A stretch of 64,000 bases of DNA from the NCBI RefSeq assembly GCF_002291145.1, contig NZ_NTGE01000120.1, forward strand, positions 1 through 64,000. Direction: 5' to 3'. Position numbers and translations under genes: made by a program. Source of the DNA: Streptomyces sp. SA15. Lineage in GTDB: Bacteria; Actinomycetota; Actinomycetes; Streptomycetales; Streptomycetaceae. Positions within the stretch are counted from its first letter, which is position 1; each line of letters starts with the position of its first letter. A model generated the notes under the pieces. The model ran no database searches. It was not told the DNA's origin and saw only the letters and a list, made by a program, of their open reading frames with translations. Shown here in pieces: positions 50,717 to 60,573 of this stretch.

Positions 50717-52477
50717 GTACTGACCGGTGTTCGCCACCGTGTCGATGGAGCGTCCGGTGTCCGCGCCCTGCTTTCCGGTGATGAGGGTACGGATGTAGAC
50801 GATCCGTTCGCCCTTCTTTCCGGAGATGCGGGCCCAGTCGTCCGGGTTTGTTGTGTTGGGCAGGTCCTCATTCTCCTTGAACTCGTCCACGCATGCCTGG
50901 AGGAGGTGGGAGACGCGGAGTCCCTTCTGGTTGTGCTCGAGGAAGTCCTTGATCGCCATTTTCTTGGCGCGGCCCACGATGTTCTCGATCATGGCGCCGG
51001 AGTTGAAGTCCTTGAAGTAGAGGACTTCCTTGTCGCCGTTGGCGTAGGTGACCTCCAGGAAGCGGTTCTCCTCGGATTCGGCGTACATCTGTTCCACGGC
51101 CGTCTGGATCATGCTCTGGACCGTGGAGGCCCGGTCGCCGCCGTGCTCTCCGACGTCTTCGGAGTGCAGCGGGAGGCGCTCGGTGAGGTACTTCTGGAAG
51201 ATGTCCTTGGCCGCTTCGGCGTCGGGCCGCTCGATCTTGATCTTCACGTCGAGTCGGCCGGGCCGCAGGATGGCGGGGTCGATCATGTCCTCGCGGTTGG
51301 AGGCGCCGATCACGACCACGTTCTGCAGGCCTTCCACGCCGTCGATCTCGGCGAGCAGCTGCGGGACGATGGTGTTCTCCACGTCCGAGCTGACGCCCGA
51401 GCCTCGGGTGCGGAACAGGGACTCCATTTCGTCGAAGAAGACGATGACGGGGGTGCCCTCGCTGGCCTTCTCACGGGCACGCTGGAAGACGAGGCGGATC
51501 TGCCGCTCGGTCTCGCCGACGTACTTGTTCAGCAGCTCGGGGCCCTTGATGTTGAGGAAGAAGCTCTTGCCGGTGGCTTGGCCGGTGACCTCGGCGACCT
51601 TTTTGGCCAGCGAGTTGGCTACGGCCTTGGCGATGAGCGTCTTGCCGCATCCGGGGGGTCCGTACAGGAGGACGCCCTTGGGTGGGCGCAGTTCGTGCTC
51701 CTTGAACAGGTCCGGGTAGAGGTACGGGAGCTCGACGGCGTCGCGGATCATTTCGATCTGGTTGCCCAGGCCGCCGATCTGCTCGTAGCCGATGTCCGGT
51801 ACTTCTTCGAGGACGAGCTCTTCGACCTCGCTCTTGGGGACGACCTCGTAGACGTAGCCGGAGCGGGGTTCGAGCAGGAGGGCGTCGCCGGGGCGGATGG
51901 TGACGTCCAGCAGCGGCTCGGCGAGCCGTACCACCCGCTCCTCGTCGGTGTGCCCGAGCACCAGGGCCCGCTCGCCGTCCTCGAGGATCTCCTTGAGGGT
52001 GACGATGTCACCGACGCGCTCGAACTCCATGGCCTCGACCACGTTGAGCGCTTCGTTGAGCATTACTTCCTGGCCGCGCCGGAGCTCGTCGAGCTCGACG
52101 CTGGGGCTGACGTTCACCCGGAGTTTGCGGCCTCCGGTGAAGATGTCGGCCGTGCCGTCCTCGTTCGCCGTGAGGAAGACTCCGAAGCCGGCCGGCGGCT
52201 GCGCGAGCCGGTCGACCTCCTCCTTGAGGGCCACGATCTGGTCGCGGGCCTCGCGGAGTGTGTTGGCGAGTCGCTCGTTCTGGGCGGACACGCCGGCCAG
52301 GTTGGTCTGCAGCTCGACGATCCGCTCTTCGAGAATCCTCGTGTGTCGCGGAGAGTCGGCGAGCTTGCGTCGCAGGACGGCGATCTCCTGCTCAAGGTAG
52401 GCAATCTGCCCGGCAGGGTCTTCGGACCCTCGTCCCGGGCGGATGCCGCGGTTCATGTCGTCGTCGTGGGCTGCCAC
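50711..52477 (-). CDS. mpa: Proteasome-associated AAA+ ATPase Mpa/ARC
   Basis: A 588-residue AAA+ unfoldase (called ARC in Streptomyces). The N-terminal coiled coil at about residues 20-75 binds Pup, two OB folds follow, then the ATPase module with Walker A GPPGCGKT and Walker B VIVFFDEME. It ends in GQYL, the C-terminal motif that opens the 20S gate. The GTG at 52477 is chosen because GGAGGAGG precedes it and the conserved protein starts VAAHDDDMNRG; an upstream TTG would overlap that ribosome site. Confidence 0.95.
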   Translation of the reverse strand: MAAHDDDMNRGIRPGRGSEDPAGQIAYLEQEIAVLRRKLADSPRHTRILEERIVELQTNLAGVSAQNERLANTLREARDQIVALKEEVDRLAQPPAGFGVFLTANEDGTADIFTGGRKLRVNVSPSVELDELRRGQEVMLNEALNVVEAMEFERVGDIVTLKEILEDGERALVLGHTDEERVVRLAEPLLDVTIRPGDALLLEPRSGYVYEVVPKSEVEELVLEEVPDIGYEQIGGLGNQIEMIRDAVELPYLYPDLFKEHELRPPKGVLLYGPPGCGKTLIAKAVANSLAKKVAEVTGQATGKSFFLNIKGPELLNKYVGETERQIRLVFQRAREKASEGTPVIVFFDEMESLFRTRGSGVSSDVENTIVPQLLAEIDGVEGLQNVVVIGASNREDMIDPAILRPGRLDVKIKIERPDAEAAKDIFQKYLTERLPLHSEDVGEHGGDRASTVQSMIQTAVEQMYAESEENRFLEVTYANGDKEVLYFKDFNSGAMIENIVGRAKKMAIKDFLEHNQKGLRVSHLLQACVDEFKENEDLPNTTNPDDWARISGKKGERIVYIRTLITGKQGADTGRSIDTVANTGQYL

Positions 52478-53050
52478 GGTCCTCACCTCCTCCAAGGGGA
52501 GCTGGACGCTTCCAGACCCTACCTGGGTGGGTGTCGATTGAAACCCCTAGATCACAATGACTGTCAAGGTGTGTCGTCGGCCACACCCCGTGCTCTTCCT
52601 CACGCGGTGTGGATACCCACTCAACGACATTCAGAAGCGGCCTGTTCCAGGCCGGAGTGGTCAAATCCCTGCACGGCTGACCGGAGTTGCGGTGGTCGGG
52701 GGTGGGACTGCCTGGGCGAAAGCGGCAGCGGGTCGGTCGGTGTGGGTGGCGTCGGCGGTGGATTCCGGGCCGGGCGGCGGGGGGTCCGGGGCCGCCGGGG
52801 GGCCATGTCATGTGACGCTGGGTGTCCGGCCGGGCGGAGCGCGTCACCCGCGATGCGGCTCGGCTGCTGGCGGCGGCCGGTCGGATCCGACCGGATGGGG
52901 CGGGCGGTCGGCCGTGTCTCACCCGCCGGGGAATGCGCACCGAACGTGGCTGAAAGCGGCCGGAGGTAGGGTCGAAGTGTTCAACACCCGTCAGGGCAGG
53001 ACCGACTTGCTTTCGCGGTCGGGGACCCGACGCAGGAAACGGCAGGAGAG
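52478..53050. other. Intergenic region of 573 bases between mpa and the ferredoxin gene; no supported gene
   Basis: Both flanking genes point away, so it holds two divergent promoters. A likely -10 for mpa (TAGGGT on the minus strand) lies near 52519-52524. Open frames on both strands are Gly/Pro/Arg-rich without family resemblance or good starts. Confidence 0.5.
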
Positions 53051-53362
53051 ATGAGCGTGCAGCAGGAGGCCGGGGTCGGCGGCGAGGCGCTGGAGGTCTG
53101 GATCGATCAGGACCTCTGTACCGGCGACGGCATCTGTGCCCAGTACGCGCCTGAGGTGTTCGAGCTGGACATCGACGGTCTGGCCTATGTGAAGGGCGCG
53201 GACGACGAGCTGTTGCAGGGCAAGGGGGCCACAACGGCCGTACCACTGCCGCTTCTCACGGATGTGGTGGACTCCGCGAAGGAGTGTCCGGGCGAGTGCA
53301 TCCATGTGCGTCGGGCTTCGGACAAGGTCGAGGTGTACGGCCCGGACGCGGACGCCGAGTGA
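53051..53362 (+). CDS. Small ferredoxin with a CxxDxxC motif
   Basis: A 103-residue ferredoxin. C23-T-G-D26-G-I-C29 and C79-P-G-E-C83 are the cluster region. The second Cys of a classic 4Fe-4S set is replaced by Asp26, as in ferredoxins that hold a 3Fe-4S or an Asp-ligated 4Fe-4S cluster. It is the right size for an electron donor to P450s or other oxygenases, and the closest P450 in the window is cvnE at 21 kb. The ATG has GGCAGGAGAG upstream. Confidence 0.88.
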   Translation: MSVQQEAGVGGEALEVWIDQDLCTGDGICAQYAPEVFELDIDGLAYVKGADDELLQGKGATTAVPLPLLTDVVDSAKECPGECIHVRRASDKVEVYGPDADAE

Positions 53363-53424
53363 CCGCGAAGGCGCTCCCCGTTACCTTTGTCTGATTTCTC
53401 ACATCCGCGGTCGGTGCGGCCGGC

Positions 53425-54003
53425 TCAGACGGTGTGCGCTCCGCGGGGTGTCGAGCGGACGAAGGCGCCGTTCTTCCACTGCCACTTCGCGCTGTCCTTC
53501 GTGTCGGGGCAGCAACTGGGCACGGCGGAGGAGGAGTAGCCGAGCAGTGTCGCGAGGACGGCTCCGTCCCGGACGGCGAAGTCGGTGACGGTACGGCGGT
53601 CCTTGGGGTCGACCAGGGTGGCGACCACGCGGGGGGCGCCGGTGTCCGCGGCCCGGGTGATGACGTACACGGCGTCGGGCGGGGTGCCCATGGGGGCGTC
53701 GCAGTGCACCACGGCCACCGTTTCGGGCTTGCCGTCGCCGTCGAGGTCTCCGGAGGCCTTCTTCACCACGAGCGCCTTGACCGGTCCGCACTCGAGGGGG
53801 AAATCGACGCCCGCGGGGTCGGGGGGTGCGGTGACGGCGGGGGCCGGCTTGTGGTCCGGGCCGGCCGCCTGGGCAGCCGTGGCCGGGTTGGGCTGCAGGA
53901 CCGAGGACAGGGCCACGACTCCGGCGACGGCCGTCGCGGTGGCGACCCAGTGGATCGGACGGGTGTGGGTGTGTGCCAGTTCCGGGACGGCGGGTTGCTG
54001 CAC
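53425..54003 (-). CDS. Secreted or membrane-anchored protein of unknown function
   Basis: A 192-residue protein with a signal or anchor helix at about 17-43 (WVATATAVAGVVALSSVLQ, then NPATAAQAAG), a Pro-rich linker and a globular domain with FG-GAP-like ASGDLDGDGKPETVAVVHC and Cys pairs (C90/C116 region and SCCPD). The GTG at 54003 is chosen because AGGAG lies nine bases upstream and the signal follows; the longer frame crosses the terminator and MITE. No function is recognised. Confidence 0.72.
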   Translation of the reverse strand: MQQPAVPELAHTHTRPIHWVATATAVAGVVALSSVLQPNPATAAQAAGPDHKPAPAVTAPPDPAGVDFPLECGPVKALVVKKASGDLDGDGKPETVAVVHCDAPMGTPPDAVYVITRAADTGAPRVVATLVDPKDRRTVTDFAVRDGAVLATLLGYSSSAVPSCCPDTKDSAKWQWKNGAFVRSTPRGAHTV

Positions 54004-54158
54004 TCGGAGCGTCTCCTGTGAGGGCTGTGCCGGTGGGGGTGGCTCAGCATGGTGCCACACGTCACAGTGCGAGGGAACGGCGGGGTCTGTGTTCCGGACG
54101 CGGCGTTGACGCCTTGGGTTGACGGGTTCTGGCGCGGCGTCAGCACGAAGAAGAGCGC

Positions 54159-54191
54159 GGCCGAGTTCCCCGGTGTCCGGGGAACTCGGCC
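54159..54191 (-). terminator. Terminator probably belonging to trmI
   Basis: A perfect 15-bp stem GGCCGAGTTCCCCGG/CCGGGGAACTCGGCC with loop TGT, followed on the minus strand by GCGCTCTTCTTC. Before the MITE inserted it would have lain about 40 bases past the trmI stop. Confidence 0.8.
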
Positions 54192-54231
54192 AGAGTGCTT
54201 GTAGGTTGACGCGGCACAAGCCGCGCTGGGC

Positions 54232-54412
54232 CTAGGGCCTGTTGCGAAAGTCCCGCCTGCCCCGCGACGCCCGGCACGCGCTCTCGCCGCACCGGGCACA
54301 AGCCCAAGTACATCCAGTACGAGGGCTTGCACCCGGCACGCCGAGAGCACGCACCGGACGCCGCGGGGCCCGCCCTCCGGGCGGACGACGGGACTTTCGC
54401 AACAGGCCCTAG
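54232..54412. mobile_element. 181-bp MITE with 24-base terminal inverted repeats
   Basis: The left end (54232-54255) begins CTAGGGCCTGTTGCGAAAG and the right end (54389-54412) is its exact complement over 24 bases. CTAG at both ends may be a target duplication or part of the repeats. The interior is also partly self-complementary, so most of the element can fold into one long hairpin. It carries no real gene. Ends of this type are like those of IS5-related elements of Streptomyces, from memory. Confidence 0.85.
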
Positions 54413-55314
54413 CGGCCGCCGGTGCCTCCGTCGGCGTTGGGGCCGGCGTAGTCCTCGCCGTAGGCGCCCTTGGCGGGACGGCGGCGGCGCATGGGCGGCT
54501 CGACGCCGTCGGCGAGGCGGCGGGCGGTGAGCAGGAAGCCGGTGTGGCCGATCATCCGGTGGTCCGGGCGGACGGCCAGGCCTTCGATGTGCCAGTTGCG
54601 GATCATCGTCTCCCAGGCGGTCGGCTCGTTGAAGCAGCCGATCTCGCGGATGGACTCGACGGTCCTGGCGAGCTGGGTGGTGGTGGCGACGTAGCAGCAG
54701 AGGATGCCGCCGGGGACGAGTGCCTTGGAGACGGCCTCCAGGCACTCCCAGGGGGCGAGCATGTCGAGGATGACGCGGTCGACGTCCGTGTCGGACAGGT
54801 TGTCCTGGAGGTCGCCGACGGTGAGCTGCCAGGCGGGGTGCGGGCCGCCGAAGTAGCGCTCGACGTTGGCTTGCGCGATCTCGGCGAAGTCCGCGCGGCG
54901 CTCGTAGCTGTGCAGCATGCCCTGGTCGCCGATGGCGCGCAGCAGGAAGCTGCTGAGCGAGCCGGAGCCGACGCCGGCCTCCACGACGCGTGCGCCGGGG
55001 AAGATGTCGGCGAAGGCGAGGATCTGCCCCGCGTCCTTGGGGTAGACGACGGCCGCCCCGCGGGGCATGGACAGGACGTAGTCGGGGAGCAGGGGGCGCA
55101 GCGCGAGGTAGGCGACGTTCCCGGTGGTGCGGACAACGCTGCCCTCGGGAGCGCCGATCAGTTCGTCGTGCGGGAAGGAACCCTTGTGGGTGTGGAAATT
55201 CTTCCCGGCTTCGAGCGTGAACGTGTAGTGGCGGCCCTTGGGGTCGGTCAGCTGTACCTGGTCCCCGACCTTGAAGGGCCCGCGACGGCGGGCGGCACCG
55301 GTCGGTTCGGACAT
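54409..55314 (-). CDS. trmI: tRNA (adenine-58-N1)-methyltransferase TrmI
   Basis: A 301-residue SAM-dependent methyltransferase. An N-terminal beta domain (FKVGDQVQLTDPKGRHYTF) precedes the Rossmann core with VVEAGVGSGSLSSFLLRAIG and VDRVILDMLAPWECL. It methylates A58 in the T-loop of tRNA as a tetramer, like the mycobacterial homologue. The ATG at 55314 is the conserved start. The TAG stop lies in the terminal CTAG of the MITE, so the element inserted at the very end of the gene without visible harm. Confidence 0.9.
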   Translation of the reverse strand: MSEPTGAARRRGPFKVGDQVQLTDPKGRHYTFTLEAGKNFHTHKGSFPHDELIGAPEGSVVRTTGNVAYLALRPLLPDYVLSMPRGAAVVYPKDAGQILAFADIFPGARVVEAGVGSGSLSSFLLRAIGDQGMLHSYERRADFAEIAQANVERYFGGPHPAWQLTVGDLQDNLSDTDVDRVILDMLAPWECLEAVSKALVPGGILCCYVATTTQLARTVESIREIGCFNEPTAWETMIRNWHIEGLAVRPDHRMIGHTGFLLTARRLADGVEPPMRRRRPAKGAYGEDYAGPNADGGTGGR

Positions 55315-55360
55315 GTGACCAGCCTACCGGCGTTTACTGGGGCCGCCGACCACGGGACGC

Positions 55361-56992
55361 CTACGCCGAGGGCCTGGCCATCGCTTTCACGAAGGCGCGC
55401 TCCACGTCGGCCGCGGACAGGACGCCGTAGATCTCGCCGGTCTCCTCGACCACCAGGTACTCCGTGGCGGGGGTGGCGCGCAGGGCGTCCAGGAGGTCCT
55501 CTCCGGCCAGCTCGGCCGAGACGCGCATGCCGTCGGTGAGGTCCTGGGCGAGGCCGCTGACGGCGACCCAGGGGCGGCGGTGTTCCGGTACGCCGACAAT
55601 GGCGGCCTCGCGGACGAGGGAGATCGGGGTGCCGTCGGGGTCGACGACGACCAGGGCGCGGGCTCCGGCGGCGTTGGCGCGGCGCAGGGCCTCGGAGAGG
55701 GGCGTGTCGGTCTCGACGGGGACCGCGCGGCGGGTGAGGGTGCGGGCGCGCAGGTCGGGGAGGTGTTCGCGCAGGCGGGCCATGCGCAGGCTGTTGCCGG
55801 CGCCGGTCCAGATGATCGCGGCGAGGATGGCGGCGAGCAGGGCGTCCATGACGGTGTCCATGCCGACGTTGTCCTCGGCGTTGGAGCCGAGCGCCCCGGA
55901 CTGGGTGAGGAGGGGCAGGCCGATCAGGACGGAGACGGCGAGGGCGCGGCCGACCCAGGCGGCGGCGATGGTGCCGTTCATGGGCTTGCCGGTGATCTTC
56001 CAGACGACGGCGCGGAGCATGCGGCCGCCGTCGAGGGGCAGGCCGGGCAGGAGGTTGAAGGCGGCCACGATGAGGTTGGAGATCATCAGGCCCGCCAGCA
56101 GGACGCCGGGTACGGTGCCCGGCTCGATGGGCAGCAGGGCGAGGTAGAACAGGCCGGCGAGGACGAGGGAGAGCAGTGGCCCGACGAAGGCCAGCACGAA
56201 CTCCCGTCCGGGCGTCTCGGCCTCCTTCTCGATCTCGGAGACTCCGCCGAAGAACTGGAGCTGGATGCGGCGGACCGGGAGCTTGAAGCGGAGGGCGGCG
56301 ACGGTGTGGGCCAGTTCGTGGACGAGGACGGAGGCGTAGAAGGCGACCGCGAAGAAGAGGGAGACGAGGTAGCGGGCGGCGCCGAGTTCCGGCAGTACGC
56401 GGTCGAGCTGGCCGCCGAACACCCAGGTGATCAGGGCGGCGACGAGGAACCAGCTGGGCGCGACGTACACGGGCACCCCGAACGGCCGGCCCATCAGCAG
56501 CCCGCCCCGCGGCGCCGGGGGCTGGGGCGGGCGGCCCTTGGCGAGACCGGAGTGAGCGAGAGGGCGGTCGGCTTCGGCGGGAGGTGAGGGAGGAGGGACG
56601 TCGCCGGGGGGTGTAGGGGGCGTCGGCCGGTCGCGCTCGGTCCCCTCCGTCGGGTCGGTGTCGGCCGGGCCCGGGGTGGCCTCCGAGGGCTGCCGCGAGG
56701 TCGGAGGCTCGGCGGCTGGGCCTACGGCGGGCTCAGCGCCCTGTCCCTCTTCAGTGTGGCGCGGCGCGTCCTGCCCGCGGACGCCGCGCCCCTCGGCGTC
56801 ATCGTGCCGCGCGTCGAACCGTCGTACCACCATGGTCTGTTCGTCGGCCGGGGCGGCCTCGGCGTTGTCGGTGCCCTGCGGGGTCGGGTCGGGGCGTGCG
56901 GGACCGGTGGCCGGCGTCGCAGCTGCCTCGTGGTGCTCGGCCGACTCGTCGTTGCCGGACCGCGGCTGCCCGCTCCCGCCGCTCTCGTCCAC
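55361..56992 (-). CDS. Site-2 protease family (M50) membrane metalloprotease with CBS domains
   Basis: A 543-residue protein. The first 165 residues are acidic and Pro-rich and probably disordered. The membrane protease core has zinc motif HELAH (225-229) and the third ligand D321 in LPGLPLDGGR. Two CBS repeats end the protein (about 420-540: VETDTPLSEALRRANAAGAR and ATEYLVVEETGEIYGVLS). Such CBS-fused M50 proteases cut membrane-embedded anti-sigma or signal proteins; the target is unknown. GTG start at 56992, divergent from the nuclease gene. Confidence 0.87.
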   Translation of the reverse strand: MDESGGSGQPRSGNDESAEHHEAAATPATGPARPDPTPQGTDNAEAAPADEQTMVVRRFDARHDDAEGRGVRGQDAPRHTEEGQGAEPAVGPAAEPPTSRQPSEATPGPADTDPTEGTERDRPTPPTPPGDVPPPSPPAEADRPLAHSGLAKGRPPQPPAPRGGLLMGRPFGVPVYVAPSWFLVAALITWVFGGQLDRVLPELGAARYLVSLFFAVAFYASVLVHELAHTVAALRFKLPVRRIQLQFFGGVSEIEKEAETPGREFVLAFVGPLLSLVLAGLFYLALLPIEPGTVPGVLLAGLMISNLIVAAFNLLPGLPLDGGRMLRAVVWKITGKPMNGTIAAAWVGRALAVSVLIGLPLLTQSGALGSNAEDNVGMDTVMDALLAAILAAIIWTGAGNSLRMARLREHLPDLRARTLTRRAVPVETDTPLSEALRRANAAGARALVVVDPDGTPISLVREAAIVGVPEHRRPWVAVSGLAQDLTDGMRVSAELAGEDLLDALRATPATEYLVVEETGEIYGVLSAADVERAFVKAMARPSA

Positions 56993-57145
56993 GATGTCCC
57001 CTCGGTCCCCTCGTTCGAAGCGTCTTCCGCGCCTGCCGGGCGGAAGGGTCTCGGGTCGATGGTATGCGGCCGTCGCGATGCGTTCCGCCCCGGCACCCCC
57101 TGCGTTTGCTCCGCTGTCGCGGCGGTCGCGGACGCGGCTGCGTCA

Positions 57146-57168
57146 CTGTCAGTGGCGGGCCGTATGGT
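57146..57168 (+). promoter_or_regulatory. RecA-NDp/PafBC-type promoter of the Fe-S nuclease gene
   Basis: CTGTCAGTG (57146-57154), exactly eight bases, TATGGT (57163-57168), then eight bases to ATG 57177. It matches tTGTCRgtg-N8-TAnnnT except for the first, weakly conserved base. Confidence 0.75.
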
Positions 57169-57176
57169 CTGTGGTC

Positions 57177-58154
<978 letters not shown>

Positions 58155-58168
58155 CGAAGGAGATTCAC

Positions 58169-58840
58169 GTGGCCATCCGCGTCCTACTGGTCGATGACCA
58201 GCCGCTGCTGCGTACCGGCTTCCGGATGATCCTCGAGGCGGAGCAGGACCTCGCGGTCGTCGGCGAGGCCGGCGACGGCCTGCAGGCTCTCGACCAGGTG
58301 CGGGCGCTGCAGCCCGATGTGGTTCTGATGGACATCCGTATGCCGCGGATGGACGGGGTGGAGGCGACCCGGCAGATCACCGGTCCCGGGCGGGACGGTC
58401 CGGCCAAGGTGCTGGTGCTGACCACCTTCGACCTCGACGAGTATGTGGTGGAGGCGCTGAGGGCGGGCGCGAGCGGGTTCCTGCTGAAGGACGCCCCGGC
58501 CAACGAACTGGTGCAGGCGATCCGGGTGGTGGCCGCGGGCGAGGCGATGCTCGCGCCGAGCATCACGCGCCGGCTGCTCGACAAGTACGCCACTCATCTG
58601 CCGTCCGGCGACGAGCCGGTGCCGGACACCCTGCACACGCTCACCGAGCGTGAGGTGGAGGTGCTGAAGCTGGTGGCGCGTGGCCTGTCCAACGCGGAGA
58701 TCGCCGCCGATCTCTTCGTCAGCGAGACCACCGTCAAGACGCACGTCGGGCACGTCCTGACCAAGCTGGGGCTGCGCGACCGCGTGCAGGCGGCGGTGTA
58801 CGCGTACGAGAGCGGGCTGGTGCGCCCCGGGGCGCAGTAA
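58169..58840 (+). CDS. LuxR/NarL-family response regulator
   Basis: A 223-residue two-component regulator. The receiver holds phosphoacceptor D55 (LMDIRMPRMDG), acidic D9/D10 and K106-region FLLKDAP. The LuxR HTH at about 155-215 reads LTEREVEVLKLVARGLSNAE and ETTVKTHVGHVLTKLGLR. GAAGGAG precedes the GTG. There is no sensor kinase beside it. It follows the Fe-S nuclease by 14 bases, so it should share the damage-type promoter. Confidence 0.88.
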   Translation: MAIRVLLVDDQPLLRTGFRMILEAEQDLAVVGEAGDGLQALDQVRALQPDVVLMDIRMPRMDGVEATRQITGPGRDGPAKVLVLTTFDLDEYVVEALRAGASGFLLKDAPANELVQAIRVVAAGEAMLAPSITRRLLDKYATHLPSGDEPVPDTLHTLTEREVEVLKLVARGLSNAEIAADLFVSETTVKTHVGHVLTKLGLRDRVQAAVYAYESGLVRPGAQ

Positions 58841-58856
58841 GAGGTTCTACGGCGAA

Positions 58857-58888
58857 GAGGGCGCCCCTTGTCGGCAAGGGGCGCCCTC
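58857..58888. terminator. Bidirectional terminator between the response regulator and a solute-binding protein
   Basis: A perfect 14-bp stem GAGGGCGCCCCTTG/CAAGGGGCGCCCTC with loop TCGG. The flanking genes converge. Confidence 0.85.
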
Positions 58889-58923
58889 GGCTTCTCGTTG
58901 GGACCTGTTCGTGCGGCGGTCCG

Positions 58924-60504
58924 TCAGTCCTTGCTGAGTTCCCAGAAGCGGAACACGGTGGAGGCGTCGAGGCAGTACTCCAGGCCGTAGACGTCGTCGC
59001 GGGTGACCGCGTACTGCTTGGCCTGCCAGACGGGCAGGACGGGCAGCTCGTCGGCGACGATGTCCTGCAGCTTGCCGAAGCTCTCGTCGGTCGCGGAGCG
59101 GTCGCTCTGGGCGGAGGTCTGCGGGATGAGCGTGCCAGTGATCGTGCTGTTGGTGTAGTTGTTGCTCAGCACGTTGCCCTTGCCGAAGAAGGGGCCCGTG
59201 AAGTTGTCGGCGTCGGGGTAGTCGGGCACCCAGCCCTTGACGTAGACGCCGTACTTGCCGGCTTCGATGTCCTTCTCGTACTGGTCGAAGGCCACGGACT
59301 TCACGTCGGCGTCGAACAGGCCGCTGGCGTTGAGCTGACCGGCGATCGCCTTCAGCAGGGCGTCGGTGGCCGGGCCGTAGCGGGACGGGGTCGACCAGAG
59401 GGTCAGCTTGACCTTGCCGGTGATGCCGTCGCTCTGCAGCGCGGCGGCGGCCTTGGCCTTGGAGGGGCGGGCGCCGTAGGTGTCGAAGAAGGCCGTGTTG
59501 TGGCCGGAGATTCCGGCCGGGATGATCGAGTACAGCGGGGTGGCCGTGCCCTGGTATACGTCCCTGATGAGGGCGTCCCGGTCGAGCAGGTGGGCGATGG
59601 CCTGGCGCACGCCGAGTTGTCCGGCCACCGGGTCGTCCATGTTGAAGACCAGGTGCTGGACCTCGGCGCTGCTGCCCTCGACGACCTCGACGCCGGAGTT
59701 GTCGCCGGTCTTCTCGATGTCGGCGATGTCGTTCGCGCTGAGGCCGCGGTAGGCGATGTCGATCTTCTTGGCGAGCAGGTCCCGCTTCAGGGCGGACTGG
59801 TCGCCGTGGAAGAGCTTGAGCGTGACGCCGGTGTTCTGCACGTCGGCGGTGCCCTTGTAGTTCTCGTTGACCGAGAAGACGGCCTCGTCCTCGCTGAACG
59901 ACTCCAGCTTGTAGGGGCCGGAGCCGATCGCCTCGCCGTCCTCGCGCAGGCTGTCGGCGTCGTACTGGGTGTGGTCGACGATGGAGCCGGCACCGGAGGC
60001 GATCTTGCTCGGGAAGGTGGCGTCGGGCGTGTTCAGGCGGAAGACCACCGTCTTGTCGTCCGGCGTCTCGACCTTGTCGAGCATGGGGAACATGATCGCG
60101 GGGCCCTCGTCGTCGTTGATCCTCAGCATGCGATCGAAGGAGAACTTGACGTCCTGAGAGGTGAGCGAATCACCGTTGCTGAACTTCAGGCCGTCCTTCA
60201 GGGTGCACTCGTAGACCTGGGTCCGCGTGTCCGTGAAGGAGCATTCCTCGGCGGCCTCCGGCTTGGGTTCCGTGCTGCCCTTGGGGAAGCTCAGCAGCGA
60301 CTGGAAGACGTTGTTGAACAACAGCCAGGAGCCGGGGTCGTAGCCGGAGGCGGGGTCGGTGGCCAGGACATCGTCGGACATCCCCATCACCACCGAGGAG
60401 CCACTGCCCCCGGAGCCCCCGGACTCCGTTCCGCAGCCGGTCAACAGGCCGGAGGCCAGCCCTGCCACGATGGGCAGGACCGGCCACTGGTTGCGCATAT
60501 TCAC
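58924..60504 (-). CDS. Family 5 ABC solute-binding lipoprotein A
   Basis: A 526-residue SBP of the peptide/nickel class, with lipobox LLTGC (C24) followed by a Gly/Ser linker. LKDGLKFSNGDSLTSQDVKF, GSGPYKLESFS and the C-terminal YPDADNFTGPFF are family motifs. It presumably binds oligopeptides or another ligand for import, but no permease or ATPase genes are adjacent. It lies 69 bases after its paralogue. GTG start at 60504 or the ATG six bases on. Confidence 0.87.
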   Translation of the reverse strand: MNMRNQWPVLPIVAGLASGLLTGCGTESGGSGGSGSSVVMGMSDDVLATDPASGYDPGSWLLFNNVFQSLLSFPKGSTEPKPEAAEECSFTDTRTQVYECTLKDGLKFSNGDSLTSQDVKFSFDRMLRINDDEGPAIMFPMLDKVETPDDKTVVFRLNTPDATFPSKIASGAGSIVDHTQYDADSLREDGEAIGSGPYKLESFSEDEAVFSVNENYKGTADVQNTGVTLKLFHGDQSALKRDLLAKKIDIAYRGLSANDIADIEKTGDNSGVEVVEGSSAEVQHLVFNMDDPVAGQLGVRQAIAHLLDRDALIRDVYQGTATPLYSIIPAGISGHNTAFFDTYGARPSKAKAAAALQSDGITGKVKLTLWSTPSRYGPATDALLKAIAGQLNASGLFDADVKSVAFDQYEKDIEAGKYGVYVKGWVPDYPDADNFTGPFFGKGNVLSNNYTNSTITGTLIPQTSAQSDRSATDESFGKLQDIVADELPVLPVWQAKQYAVTRDDVYGLEYCLDASTVFRFWELSKD

Positions 60505-60573
60505 GTGCAGGTGCCTTTGGTCGATTGTGTGGACACCGGGGCCACCCTCCCGGGCCCCGGTCAGGTGAAGGTG

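Noticed and set aside
52519..52541. Possible PafBC promoter before mpa
   Set aside because: The -10 TAGGGT is present, but the TGTC half is missing at the required spacing.
50906..52969. Plus-strand 687-codon frame opposite mpa
   Set aside because: Shadow of the mpa gene; Gly/Val/Asp-rich without domains.
52557..53054. 165-codon plus-strand frame between mpa and the ferredoxin
   Set aside because: Gly/Arg-rich with no conserved features and a poor start; treated as intergenic.
54140..54745. Frames across the MITE that resemble annotated hypothetical proteins
   Set aside because: They translate the palindromic element itself.
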